64,000 nucleotides of DNA from Mansonella perstans (lineage: Eukaryota; Nematoda; Chromadorea; Rhabditida; Onchocercidae): assembly GCA_037074765.1 (NCBI GenBank), contig JBAMDO010000041.1, positions 1 to 64,000 of the forward strand. The letters are read 5' to 3'. Position 1 is the stretch's first letter, and each line of letters begins with the position of its first letter. Below the pieces are notes generated by a model, which saw nothing but the letters and a program-made list of their open reading frames with translations, was not told the origin of the DNA and ran no database searches. Below, one piece after another: positions 1 to 11,949 of the stretch. A program made the position numbers and the translations under genes.

Positions 1-2407
1 ACTTCTAATGGTATATCTAATTACCCGTATATAAGCTATTGCATATTCCAAATGCTTTGTGCAGCCTTGTAGATGGAAACTAATAAAAAATTGATCAATT
101 ATTGCTTTTAAATCTCTCTCAAGTAAACTATTAGCAATTATTGAGAGGAAGAGTTATTGGTAGTTATCCGAGAAGTATGATCGAATGGCATAATTGATGT
201 AGAGCCTATTGAAGCTTGCAAAGAATTATTTGACCTGAAATTGTAACGATAGTGATTATTGATTGTTGTGATAGGAAGTATTATTTCACATTTCTTTACG
301 ACAAATTTCTCTTTTTCAAGTAGAGGCGATAAATTGTTATTTAAAAAGCAATTTGCTGCACAATAAATTAGTTAATTTTCTCAAAATAGATTTGATACAA
401 TCTTTTGCCTTTGAATTTTTTTCATCTTTATTCTTTTGCAGAATATATGAATTCATATTCAGCGAATTAGCGTCATCGTAACTTCTCCTTTCTTCTGTAT
501 CTTTTTCTAGTGCTTTTCGATATTGAGGAGAAATTTTCATCCTTCTTGACGATAGAAATATGATATAGCTTGTAAATGTGAAGTAAACGATGCAAATGTT
601 TCTATTCGGACCGCACTTCATATGAAGTATTGATGAAATGAAAGAATCCAGGGCTCGACGAGTGTTTAATTCTGGGGCTTTCAAGAGTTGCAAAAGGAAA
701 AGATGAAATGAAAGAATCCAGAGCTCGACGAATGTTTAGTTCTGGCTTTCAAGAGTTGCTAATTGTTTATTGGAGAGAGAAAGTAGAGAAGATTTCTGGA
801 AAAAAAATGGCGATTCATTTGAATTCTCGAAAAGATAGGAAGTAAAAAAATAAATTCAAAATTCAGTCGGAATAAATAATATTGTTTCGAGTACGAATCG
901 TTTGAGATTCTGTTAGAATCGAAAAAATTATATCTCCCAACAAGATCGCAGGAAAGAGAGAGAAAAATTGCTGCATGGGGAATCTTCGATGAGAGTTTTA
1001 AATGGGAAAAGGAATGTAAGCTTGGATTTTATAGTAAAATAGCAGGGAACAGACAACACATTGATCGTAAGGCTCACCATAATTTGGCTTCTGCGTAGAC
1101 AGACTCGTCTAAGATCGTAAGGCTCAACATGGCTTCTGCGTAGACAGACTCGTTTTATTCTGGTAATTTAATTTGTCGATGATTGCTGGAATATTGTCGA
1201 ATAAGTCGTACACAGATGCTATCATTTAAGTCGTTAGATGAACAGGCGCAAACAAGTGATATCTAATCAAATATTGTTATTAAACGATGGAAAATAATGT
1301 AATAAGAATAGGTTATTGATATTAGCATGAGACTTGCATAAACGATGTTATTGTCGGATAATATGAAGCTGTGAGCTAGCAATTTTACGATGATATGGTA
1401 TAGATACCTCATTTCTTTTCCACAGATCCACCAATATTCATGTTTTGAATTACTTCAGCCAATTAATGAACATCTGGCGTTTTTTTTTCAATATAAAACT
1501 TTAATAACAAACTTGATATTTACTATTTGAAAAGTAAATGGACGCGATTAGTTAAGTCTGAATTCGCTACTTTCAAGCCTTTGATTTACGTTTCTCAAAA
1601 ATGATATTTTAAATATGAGCGGAAAATAATTTTTTCAATAGTATAATGAATTTATCACATTCTCGCTTTTATTGCAAGATATATTGTTTTTGTTATTTAC
1701 ATACTGTTTATCATTTGCTATCACTTACTGTTTTAAATATTATGCTAATATTTAAATTAGTTATGATATGCTAATATTTAAATTAGTTATGATATGCATA
1801 GATTTCACGTTCCTTAAATCTATCCTTATTCCTAATAGTGTAAGCGATTATATAGTAATATTACAATGTGAGAGAATGTAATAAATATTTGAGAATGATA
1901 AGGAAGAGAGATCATTGTATCATTTTGACTTAGGGTAGATATGTTATAGTTGTTCTTTTCCTGGCATCGTTTCCTAATAAGACCTGTATTATGTTTATTT
2001 TTTTTATTTATTTCATTCCTTATGACAAAGTGTATAAAAGAAATAGAAGAATAGTGATATGTTAGAATTATCAATAACAGGGAGATCATATTTCCAACAA
2101 TAACTTTCAATACTAATCTAAAATGGCATCGATCTTTTTTGATCTTTAGGAGTAAGTAGTAGCACTTTCGACGTCCTTAATCATAATCAAATAGCTGGAT
2201 GTTGTGAATCCGGAATTATCAAATGATTTAAAGCGGATGAATTAAGCAAAAGGATCTACAGTTGACATTTTTTTCGGGACAGAATATATCATTAATAGAA
2301 AGTTTATTGCATGGATAACTGTAATTCTGTTACAGGTCGTTTAATATCGCAGTTTGCTGTATTGCTCTTGTAGTACGCAGATTTGTTAAAACAGTAAGAG
2401 TCGTAAT
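1..2407. other. Non-coding stretch with short tandem duplications
   Basis: I see no gene I can support here. The stretch holds three imperfect two-copy tandem duplications: about 641-757 (unit about 70 bp, containing GAAATGAAAGAATCCAG), 1065-1155 (unit about 50 bp, containing GCTTCTGCGTAGACAGACTC) and 1739-1797 (unit 28 bp). An open frame of 118 codons on the minus strand (337-693) has a hydrophobic patch and a charged tail but no recognisable family or splice partners, so I do not call it. Confidence 0.5.
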
Positions 2408-4312
2408 ATGGTTCTTTCAAACTCAACGAAAAGTAGTGAAGCTGCCTTCTCAGAAGGCACGTTAGAACTGGAATCCGGATTGAGAATTAACTACGTTGCA
2501 CCGGCATATGCAGCTCCAGTAACGCAAAATTCATCGGCCACGAATAGCACGGGATCAGTTTCACATAAAAGAAGCATTATAGAAGGTGAGATTTATCCGT
2601 TTGATTACTCTTTCTATCTGATTTGGTTTATATAAAGAAGTTTAATGTTATTGAGCATTTCAAATTCTTCCCTAAATAAATTTCAATTTGCTGCATTTCT
2701 CTTGATATGATAGTCCGTTTCATGTTTTTATGTTTTCTTACTAAAAACATTTGGTTTTGAAATAGTTCAGAAAAACATTTCTATATTTAATGTCGTTCAA
2801 AAATTTAACGTGTATTTAGAATGAAAAATGTCATTTTTTTTTAAAAACTCAAAAGGCAGAATTGTCTATTCACACTAAATCTATTACTCATATTTCACAA
2901 ATTCACGCTTGTTAAAATATATTAAAATAAAAAGGATAAATATCGTTAACAGGACAAAATTTCGAAAATTGTAAAAAATTAAAAGACATCATTCACTTTT
3001 TAATTTGAAACTGCTGTTGTTTTTTTCATCTTATTCAATATTTTAAGTATATGAAAACCTAACATATTGTGAATTCATGTCATAATATGCTGTTTATGAC
3101 TACGTAAGAAAAATCATTTCTAAAATAAATTTAAGCAAAAGTTAATGAGTTCTAAATTTTTATTCACAGGGGATGATCCACGGGAGCAATGGGAAGGTGT
3201 TTTTGTGATGTGTTACGCGCTGGATCATGCGGTACGACTTGAGACGGATGATTTAGTAAAGGAATGCAAAGTTCTGGAGGTAAACATTCAGTCAGTTTAA
3301 TTCAACAAGTATCTAATCATAATTTGCAATCCTGAAATATATGTAACTCTTCTACACGTAATTGTTTTGCAGATTGGTTTTTGTACTGCTCTTCCATCCG
3401 TCTTTGCTATAAAAAACGGAGCAAAACATATCACTTTGCATAGTAGTGTGAGTTTCTGTCTTCCCTTTAAAGAAGAAAAATTTTAAATTTTTTTGCGGGA
3501 AAAAATGAAAAATTTATAAGTTGATTCCTAAATACGACTAGCTAAGCTTAGGTTAAGAAGAGGAGGGGAATAAATCAAGTTTACACTGAGTGGCTTTAAA
3601 GGCAGTTCCCAGCTTTTGAATATAGAATAAAATGATGGAATCGTGTGTGAAGTCGACACTTTCTCGGAACAAAATCAAAAATGTGCAACATCGAATCCTT
3701 TGCAGCCCTTTGGAAGACCTTCGAAAAGTGGTGGACCAAAATGAGTAGGTTTTATTATTTTTCCAGTTACTATCATTCCTGTCGTATGATACAACATAGA
3801 AGATGTTGTTAATGTGGCAGTTTGCAAGAAGTGATTTTTTTGGAGACTTTTCATTTTTCTGAATCAGCATCTCCGGTGAAGTGAAGCAACACTTGATTTA
3901 AGATGAAATAAACATCCTGCCATTTCAGGTTTGAGGTTATCTTTGCTGTAGAATTTTTTAACAGTGAGAAAAACCGATTTGAAGAAATTCATGACTTCAT
4001 CGACTATGCACTAGCCAATAACGGCGTTTGGTAAGTTCTAGACTTCAAAAAAAAGTAGCTATTCTAGGCAAGTTTTTTAGGCATCTCGAGCTGGAAGAAA
4101 GAAAAGCAAACAGAATTTGCTTAAGATTCCATCCCATATCTTTCAGCTTCCTGGAGTCTCGAATGTTCTATATCAACTATGAAAGTAGCTTGGATGAATT
4201 TTTGGATTTGGTTAAAACGAAAGGGAAATTCGATGTTTATACCCGTTGGTCAACACCAAAGTCAGAATTTGTTCAGCGAAGAGTAATCCAACTCACTCGA
4301 GCAATAAGATGA
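2408..4312 (+). CDS. METTL18: METTL18-like (histidine protein) methyltransferase, probably with degenerate SAM site
   Basis: Six exons close in frame to 249 residues: 2408-2585, 3170-3279, 3373-3447, 3626-3744, 3929-4030, 4147-4312. The order matches the METTL18 branch of class I methyltransferases: a W-x-G-rich lead-in (around residue 68), a beta1/glycine-loop region KVLEIGFCTALPS (about 94-106), a basic segment LSRNKIKN, then EVIFAVEFFNSE (about 163-174, position of the family SET-I-YN motif) and a C-terminal half resembling the family over its whole length. Human METTL18 methylates a histidine of ribosomal protein L3. Odd: the cofactor loop reads GFCTA where the family has a GxGxG-like GCGSG, and the acidic residue expected after beta2 is replaced by Ser (HSSN), so S-adenosylmethionine binding may be lost. 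The N-terminus is shorter than in the human protein (372 residues). It converges on fsn-1. Family assignment is fairly sure; activity is doubtful. Confidence 0.72.
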
Positions 4313-5847
4313 ATTTCTTCAGTATACTATATTTTCTGTACCAAACTTACGCATATTAGTTCAGGTTGTACCATTTGGTCCCTTATTTTTGTATCCATGC
4401 ATTTTTATTTTTGAGAAGTTTCATGTTTTAGATGATATTTTCGCCTGAAAATACTGCCAGGATCTTTTCACAAGTTGGATATTGACTTTCCAAAAATTTT
4501 TTTGAATTTACCTAGCTTCGGAAGCTAGGAACTGGAATACTTAATTTTTTTTCGTTTCTTCCATATTTGATGCGAAAATGGATTAATGTTCTGCACAGCG
4601 TGAAATATTGCCTTCCTATTCTTTTATTTCACCATTCCTTTTTATGTAATTTTACTTCACACCTAGTTACCAACCAGTTTCCTATCGATATATCATCTCA
4701 TCAGTGCTTTAAAGTGTGCTTTAATTCTGTGGCCATGGGATGCTACTTAAACTTCCAATCTTGTATTTTCGATTTTTTGTCATAAATCTTTTTCACTTTG
4801 GTGGACAAAATGCAAAGCACACTTTATCTGAACATACAGATGCATCAGATTCACAATTATAGATAAAATACAAGGAATTCCGTTTCTGGCGCAATGTTTT
4901 TGGACAAAACAATAGTTATTGGAAAAAGTGTTGGAACAAAAAGCAGAACAGCGAGTTTTTAGAATGAACTATTTCAAGTTTTTAGAAATCTATATTACAT
5001 CAAAATGAGCTCAGGTTTAAATCATTTTCCGGAGAAGGATCAAAGTGCTGAAGATTTTAAAGTTTGAAATCTAAAAGGCGGAATTTCCACGACAGAATCT
5101 GAATTTCAAAAAGATTCCATATGTTGATGCATTGGAAGCATTCACTGGCATGTTTCTAATAAATGAAAAGTAGATTATTGTAAATATTACAATAATGCTG
5201 ATGATAACATGCAATTTTAGTCATGATCAACAATGTAAGTTTACCGTTTAGTTCTGAAAAGAGATGCCAATGCAATCCAAGAAAAAATAATGAGTTTCAA
5301 TATCTTCGTATTATGAAAAATAGAAATGTGGTGGGAAATCATATTTTAAGTAATTATTGAAGGAAATAACTGCTCACCTCTCGCCTACATATCCTGAGCC
5401 TACGGAATGGATATGGTACGAGTAATTCATACTTTAGATTTTAATAGGCGCTATTATAATATAGACAAATTTTTGCAAACGCGAATAAGTCATATGAAAT
5501 TCAGGCGCTGAAGAGAGGAATACAGGGATGTGATACATAGACGAGTAGGAACCTGTATTGTTACAAAATAATTTTGATATAAAAGAAAATGTACTTTGGT
5601 AATAAGCTCGAACAATCATAAGCTGCTAGATGACTTTGTGAAAAATTAAGAGACAGATGTGAAACATCTAAAAATAATTCATCCAAAATTAAAATGCTTG
5701 ATGAATTTTAGTAGGCTAATTAAATTGCTCTAGATGAAAAACAATAAATTAAATGAAGTATGAAAGTACGTTAGTTTTTTTGTTTGCAAGAGGACATTAG
5801 GTTTTATATTGACGAATCTGCACTCTGTTCCAATTCAAGTTAAAAGA
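4313..5847. other. Intergenic region between convergent genes
   Basis: This stretch lies between the convergent 3' ends of the METTL18-like gene and fsn-1. It contains short open frames only (for example 4567-4785 on plus, 5434-5619 on minus) with no family resemblance or supporting splice signals. I see no RNA gene or mobile element. Confidence 0.5.
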
Positions 5848-7900
5848 TTAGCCCAGAAGAGGTGGCCCGATATAAACCATAGATACTTCTGTATTACCGT
5901 AGACAGCACACATGGCAGGAAATAGTTTTAGTGGGGGCAAGCGACTAAAAGCAATACCTAGAAATTCATTGCCTTTTTCAAAATACATGGAGTGCTGCTC
6001 ACAATCTACTACCATTCGAATTCTTTCTCCCATCTGAAATAGATCAAAATGCAAAATTAAATTTTGTTCTTGTAAACTAAGGACGGATTCTAACAATATT
6101 CTTCTCGAAATGAAATGAATTAACATTTTGGAATGTACATAATGAATTGGCAATGCCATATCGACATGTTTCAGTTGAATTTATGAGATCCAACGGGAAC
6201 AAATTTTCACACAACAGTATAGAAACTTTGCTTGAAACGTCGAGAAACAGAATATAAAAGTCTTGAATCAATCATTGTGGTCATTTCTGGACTCTTCATA
6301 AGAATTCCAGGACATTAACCATAAGTTATTATGCAATAACATTAACCTGATATTTTGGAGGATTATTGAGATGTGGATAGGGACAAAGTGGTGTGTTATT
6401 ATGCAACAACTGATTGTCAACAAGATTCCAGCCCCAACTTTGATCATCACTTCCTAATAAAGCCACATAACCCTGACATTGTAACACTGCATATCTGAAA
6501 AAATCTATTTCCATTTATAATATTTCAAGGCATTATTTTTAGTTTGAATTTTGCTGATAAACTAGAATAAAACATTAAATGAAGTTTCATTTCAATCTTA
6601 TCTATAATAAACTTGAATCTTTGCTGATATTTTTGCAAATTCAATTCACAAAATGAAATCAAACAAACTTCGTCGCTAAACCTATGCAGGCCACGGTTCC
6701 TAGCGGTCCCTCCCACATGAACTCCCATGCGTGTATTCCACTGTTCACACCTATTTTACCTGAAATCCAACAGCAATCTACATTCATCATATATTTTCCA
6801 GCAAAAAATTCATTGCAATGAGTTACTTAGAATCAAGCAAATTCGAGTTGTAAATTTCTCTTTAGTACCTCGCACACTATCGGTACTCTGAGCAACTGGA
6901 TTTCGATGCACCGTAAAACCGTTGGAACGCAAATAATTATTTCTAAAATACTTGGATGAAATAAATTTTTTTTTAAAAAATATCTATTTAGTGACGTAAG
7001 TATCCTGAATAATGTTATTCACAAATAGTTGAAATTTGTATATACATCACTATGTTTGTACTCTACGAAGCATTGCTGCCCTATAATAGCAGGTAGAGCA
7101 AAAATATAAAAATTCAACAAGTGTTGAACCACTTCGAAGAATCGTTCGGATTCCATGCATAGCAAAACGCTCGTAATTTCTCCTTGAACGAAGGAGTTTC
7201 TGAGAGAAGGTAAGGATCATTAAGAGCTTCATCTGGGATAATTATATGAGCCAGCCGTTTCCATACAAAGCTATCCTACAAAGTTCAGTATTTAGCAAAA
7301 GCAATATTAAACAATATAACAAAATACTTAAACAGAAAAGTATATAATCAATGAGCTTTGCTTAGAAAATAAATTAAAACCAACCGGATATTGTAAAACA
7401 GTCCACCAGTGTTTGCAAACTCGCATACAATGTGCCAAGTCTTTAAGACTTAAATATTCAAAAACTGCTAAAAGTACAACATGAGGTAAACGAGCAGCTG
7501 ATACAGCACGCAACTGACGAATAAAACACGTGAAACTTCTTGAGAGATGCTCCTGAGCATGCGAAACTGGACAAGTAACATCATCTACAAAGATAATCAA
7601 ATGAAATTGAAAGTTAATTTCACTTGAAAAGACAGAAATTGATTACCTCAACAGTCTAGCAAGAAAATACATAAAATGTAGCTGATATTCCCTTAAACAT
7701 TTTCCTTCATTTTTGAGTATCAAACTTACCTCCTTCTTCGGTAGACATTTTAAATAATTGCAATCCGAATCACTATAATTCGGTGCAATCAAAGACCATT
7801 TCCTGGAATAGTTATCAATAATGACTCGTCCGTAATCAAACTTTTCGGATCCCTTTATAAATTCCTCTAAATTCATAGCAATGAGAAAATATGTAGACAT
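5848..7900 (-). CDS. fsn-1: F-box/SPRY-domain protein FSN-1 (FBXO45 orthologue)
   Basis: Seven exons (transcription order): 7876-7730 (an in-frame ATG also at 7900), 7552-7385, 7275-7133, 6942-6869, 6759-6669, 6494-6347, 6033-5848; about 318 residues, all junctions in phase. An F-box ([19 protein letters not shown] followed by RVCKHWW) sits near residues 71-101. A single SPRY domain fills the C-terminal half, with near-invariant blocks [20 protein letters not shown] and [12 protein letters not shown] at the end. In animals FSN-1/FBXO45 is the substrate receptor that pairs with the giant RING protein RPM-1/PHR to make a ubiquitin ligase controlling synapse formation and axon integrity. The F-box and SPRY exons are certain. 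The first exon (start MNLEEFIKG) is not conserved; I joined it because its donor and the CTCAG acceptor at 7553 are both phase 0. It lies downstream of mrpl-3 on the same strand, probably the last gene of an operon. Confidence 0.9.
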
Positions 7901-8601
7901 GATAAACTACCAAAACCGAAATTCATGATATATTTAAAGATTTATCACGACCGAAACATGGCTTTTATACATCATTTTTGTTTACACTAGATTAAGTGCC
8001 GTGTGATTGTTAAATACGGTAAATTTCTTAGTTCAAAAATCGATGATGCAAATAATCAGCATAGCTTCATAAACAAAATATGAATAGTAGGAAATAAGGA
8101 TAGATAGGGGAACAAAATAGTGCTACCAAATATAGAAATTATTCTTGCGCATTAACGAGAAAATAAAATGATAACAATTTTAATATTCTATTTTTACCAT
8201 ACAGTTACAATCTATAGGATGTAACTTCAACAAAATGATTTAAAGATACCAAAATTGGATTACCATTCCCTTCAGAAAAATAATGAAAGATTTGAAAAAT
8301 CTAAATCCAATTCTTCACTCATATAAATTCCTTAAATTTACAAAACAATAAGAAAAACAAAGTACTCAACTTTATTAAATTTTGTTATGTTTATCACATT
8401 ACATAACAAGATGACAGCTTATAAATTAGATTGTAAAGACATAAATTCAAGTTATATTAAAAACTAAAAACCAAATAATAAAACTGAATAAATTGCTCTC
8501 ATTATCTCCAAAACATTCCAAACAATCAAGCAAAACAAAGGAACAAAACAAGAAAACCGATGATATCTTTGAAAAATCGACCAAGCAGTACTGACAATAA
8601 G
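7901..8601. other. Spacer between mrpl-3 and fsn-1
   Basis: About 700 bp of AT-rich sequence separates the mrpl-3 stop from the fsn-1 start on the same strand. No open frame worth calling is present. If the two genes are co-transcribed, this spacer should hold the mrpl-3 polyadenylation site and a trans-splice acceptor; a candidate TTTTGGTAG acceptor lies just upstream of the 7900 ATG. Confidence 0.4.
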
Positions 8602-11137
8602 CTACTTCTTCACTTTGGCCGTTTTTGCCTTCGTCTTATCTCTTTTCGCAGTTTTGAAATTTTCAGGTTCTGTGAAAACTATTGAAGGCATTGTCATCCT
8701 AAAAGGAAATGAAATGTAAATGTAATGAATGCATAGATAAGGCATAAGAAAATAAATCTTATCTTCATAAAAACAGATCCACAAAAAATGTTCATGATAT
8801 TAAAAAGTTACTAAATAGCAGAGGAAACAATAATTCAAAGTAGCAACCTAAATAACCGCCGAGCGAAAAATTCACCATCCTCATAAACAAATGGCGAATT
8901 AGGATCGTCATTACACTTTGTTTCAGCTTCGAAATCATTTGCATAAGAAAAAGTAGGGAAATGTGGATATTGCACTTTCTTTTTATCATGATAACAGTCC
9001 TTGATCAGCAATATTTCGCCTGTTTCACCCGGTACCGATCCATTAATATACATTACCTCAATATTTCTTGTTCATGATTATTATTTGAAAATGTTTATTT
9101 CTTTTAAAAGCTAACGAACATTAGAACATCTTTTTGCCAGTCGAATATACAATCCTCCAAATCTAACTTAGAAAGAAATAAAAACAAAGGTATAAAAATT
9201 TTTACAAAAACAAATTTCAGGAAATGCAGCGCAAAATAAATTCTGCGCCTTTTTTCGTAGATTTTGAAATTTTAAAACCTGTTTTTCGGGATTAATCCTC
9301 AGCACTTCAAGACCTGCAATAGACCGCCATTCGTAACCCATATGACCTGGCATTCGCTTACCCGGCCTTACTCGAGCATCGCCTTTTGAACCAATAGCAC
9401 CGATACGACGATGAGATTTCGTAGTTCTAAAAGCAATGAGTGTAGAGGAATATAATATATATAGAAAAAAAATATACTGAAACAGAAGTTCTTTATTTCT
9501 ACATAAAATCAAAATGAAAGGGATTTGTTAGTCTCAATCAAATATAAAAGAACTTACCCTTTAGCAGGCATACCTTTGAAACCCCATCTGTGCATTCCAC
9601 CCTGGAAACCCCAATCAATAGTATGTCCTGTTGCAGTTATAAATTGACCAACTTTGAAATGACAAACATGTAATTCCGTTCCTGGTTTCACCACTGCATC
9701 CTCGGTAACCAAAAAGGATGCCAGATATTTCTTTACAGAAAAACCTAGAAAACCGAAAAATTAAAACATATTCTTATTATTGGAATATATTTGGTCAAAA
9801 AATTAGGCGGTATCAAGAAAAACAGAACAAAACTATTACCATGTCGTTCAAAAGTAGCACGATATCGTGCAGTAAATTTTGTTGGATCACCATCTACAGC
9901 TCCAACTGTAACTCGCCATCGAGCACCATAGCGGCCATATGCTTTTCGCCTTCCCACCATGCTTATTCTAGAAATTTTACAATTGAAAGTCTTTTGATAG
10001 AATTACAAATTTAGATCATTTCCTTAGCATTCCTTTCTTACAGTGACATTTTTATCAAAGCAACAAGTTAATCCTGTTACGCGAAGATTAGAAATTGTGA
10101 TGAAAAAACTCTCATTGACATGAGAATCTTGAAAGGAAATTAACCGATAATAAGTTTCTGGATCAACTGCTGAGATGACAAGATTTGTTGGAAACTCCAG
10201 TAATGTGCACAAAAACCTGGTTCCATCCACGCCCCACTGAGGAAACATTCCAATTTTTCTGGCTAACATTCCGACACGATTCGATTCTGGCGTCCATTCT
10301 GGTGGATTAGTTACTTGAGATATTTCACATAATGGAGCTTTCAAAGACATATGCGGATTTGCTCGAATGATCGGCGCATGCACTGCAATTATGCCAAATT
10401 CAAGAAATTCAAATAATTGATTAAAATAGAATGAAATATAAAAAATATATCATATAACAACGGGCTTACAAATATAATAATAATTTTATAACAATAAAAT
10501 TCATTCATAAAATGATTTGCATGAAAAAAGATGCAAAAACAGAGTTAGCGAAACGAATAAAGTGTTACGTTATATTTCAAAAATTACCTTTTCTCTCCAG
10601 TTTAGTAAATTGCTGAAGTAAAATTCGCGTACTGGGCTCAATTGGTTCAACAATATTTTCTTCCTTCTTTGGTACCCATGGCGGTGGGGTAAGTGTCCTA
10701 GAAGAATAGGTATAATTTAACATGATTAAATTTAAAATAGGAGCTCTAAAGAGTTATTTTATCAAAATCCAAATGATTATTCGGTAAGCACCAAAATCTA
10801 TGATAATTAATTCACCAAACTTCTGTAATTTTTTAAATATAATAGCAAAATAAATCAAGTGTCAATCTAGTTCAAATAAAATAGTTTCTAGCGTCAACAT
10901 CTGAAAATTGCAGATAACTGCATGAAATGCAAGTTATAATTAGAACAAGAAAAAGTACAACTTGTCAAATTTTAAAAGTCCGAAATAAAATTAAAAGATG
11001 AGATTTTATCAAAAAATAAACCTTCGTCTCATTCTTTTCTGTATATAATATTCCGTATAAGCATTATACAATGGTTGAGCTATGATCGGCTTGTCCACAT
11101 ACCATAGTTGTTGACCCAATCGTTTAACCGAAAACAT
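8602..11137 (-). CDS. mrpl-3: Mitochondrial large-subunit ribosomal protein L3 (uL3m)
   Basis: Eight exons close in frame to 407 residues: 11137-11022, 10697-10588, 10382-10145, 9967-9840, 9744-9558, 9426-9279, 9056-8857, 8698-8602. Diagnostic uL3m blocks are visible: [45 protein letters not shown] joined to [13 protein letters not shown], then [13 protein letters not shown] and YINGSVPG. The protein belongs in the mitochondrial ribosome near the peptidyl-transferase centre. The start [12 protein letters not shown] is plausible as a mitochondrial presequence (basic, no acidic residue in the first 14). The C-terminus carries a lysine-rich extension after the family core. The start codon lies directly after a T-rich tract ending TTTAG, a classic spliced-leader acceptor. 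In the third exon the true donor is at 10144 (CG|GTTAAT); reading on into the intron gives an artefactual extension. The protein is longer than the human one (348 residues). Confidence 0.94.
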
Positions 11138-11170
11138 CTAAACGAAAGAAAAAAAAAAAAGAATACTGAA
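11138..11170 (-). other. Probable spliced-leader acceptor of mrpl-3
   Basis: On the minus strand an almost pure T tract (about 17 pyrimidines) runs into CGTTTAG, and the mrpl-3 ATG begins at the very next base. There is no room for a cis-spliced 5' exon, so the simplest reading is spliced-leader trans-splicing directly onto the start codon, as is usual for downstream genes of nematode operons. Confidence 0.6.
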
Positions 11171-11949
11171 ACAAACATATAAACTGGGAATAAATGGGAA
11201 GCAATTTTATGGATGACGTAATGCTGCATATAAGTAAATCATAAACGTTTGCGTTTATTTTCCCGTAGGATAGAGATGAGGCGAACCTGAAAATGAATCT
11301 TGGAAATGAGTTTAAATTGGAAAGATTCTGGAAATGAGTTTAAATCAGGAAGATATAAAACAAATAAATCAGAAGGAGATAAGATTACTGCCTTATCTAA
11401 TAGCATCATAACGAACAGATGTGTTCTTCTTTAACATAGTATTTAAAAACTACCAAACTGAAGCAGTATTTAAGAACTAAACAGTGGATTAAATCTGAAT
11501 ATGAAAATGGGGCAAATAACATTAGATGATTACAGCATTCAACATTGTCAATATTAGTGTTCGCACACGTGGTAATAACTCCTTTGATACTATCCAAGTA
11601 AATTCTATTTCAAAAGTTCCAACTGAAACAATAAACGATACCAAACTTTTATTGCCATATTTGAAAATATAAACGACAAAAGTCAGTAATGTTCAGGAAA
11701 AACCATTATAAAAAAAACTTGCAGTTAAATAGCACTGAATTATTCAAATCGATTTTCCAAACTTTTATAATCTTTCTCATTTAAAATATTTTATTATCCA
11801 GTCTGTTTTTTTTTTAATAAAACATTCATAAAAACTGCGTTTTGGTAAAATGAGACAACAATTATGGCTCATCCTAAAACATTTAATAAGACAACAATGT
11901 GACTCAAAACATGACATAAAACAGCGAAACTTCATTTTAAATTAACATT

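Noticed and set aside
337..693. 118-codon open frame on the minus strand, longer than most random frames here
   Set aside because: It has no recognisable family, no supporting splice signals, and overlaps an imperfect tandem duplication. Length alone is not convincing in AT-rich DNA examined in six frames.
10024..10144. Extension of mrpl-3 exon 3 reading to a stop at 10024
   Set aside because: No donor in the extension is in the phase required by the next exon; ending the exon at 10145 (CG|GTTAAT) joins in phase and keeps the family alignment.
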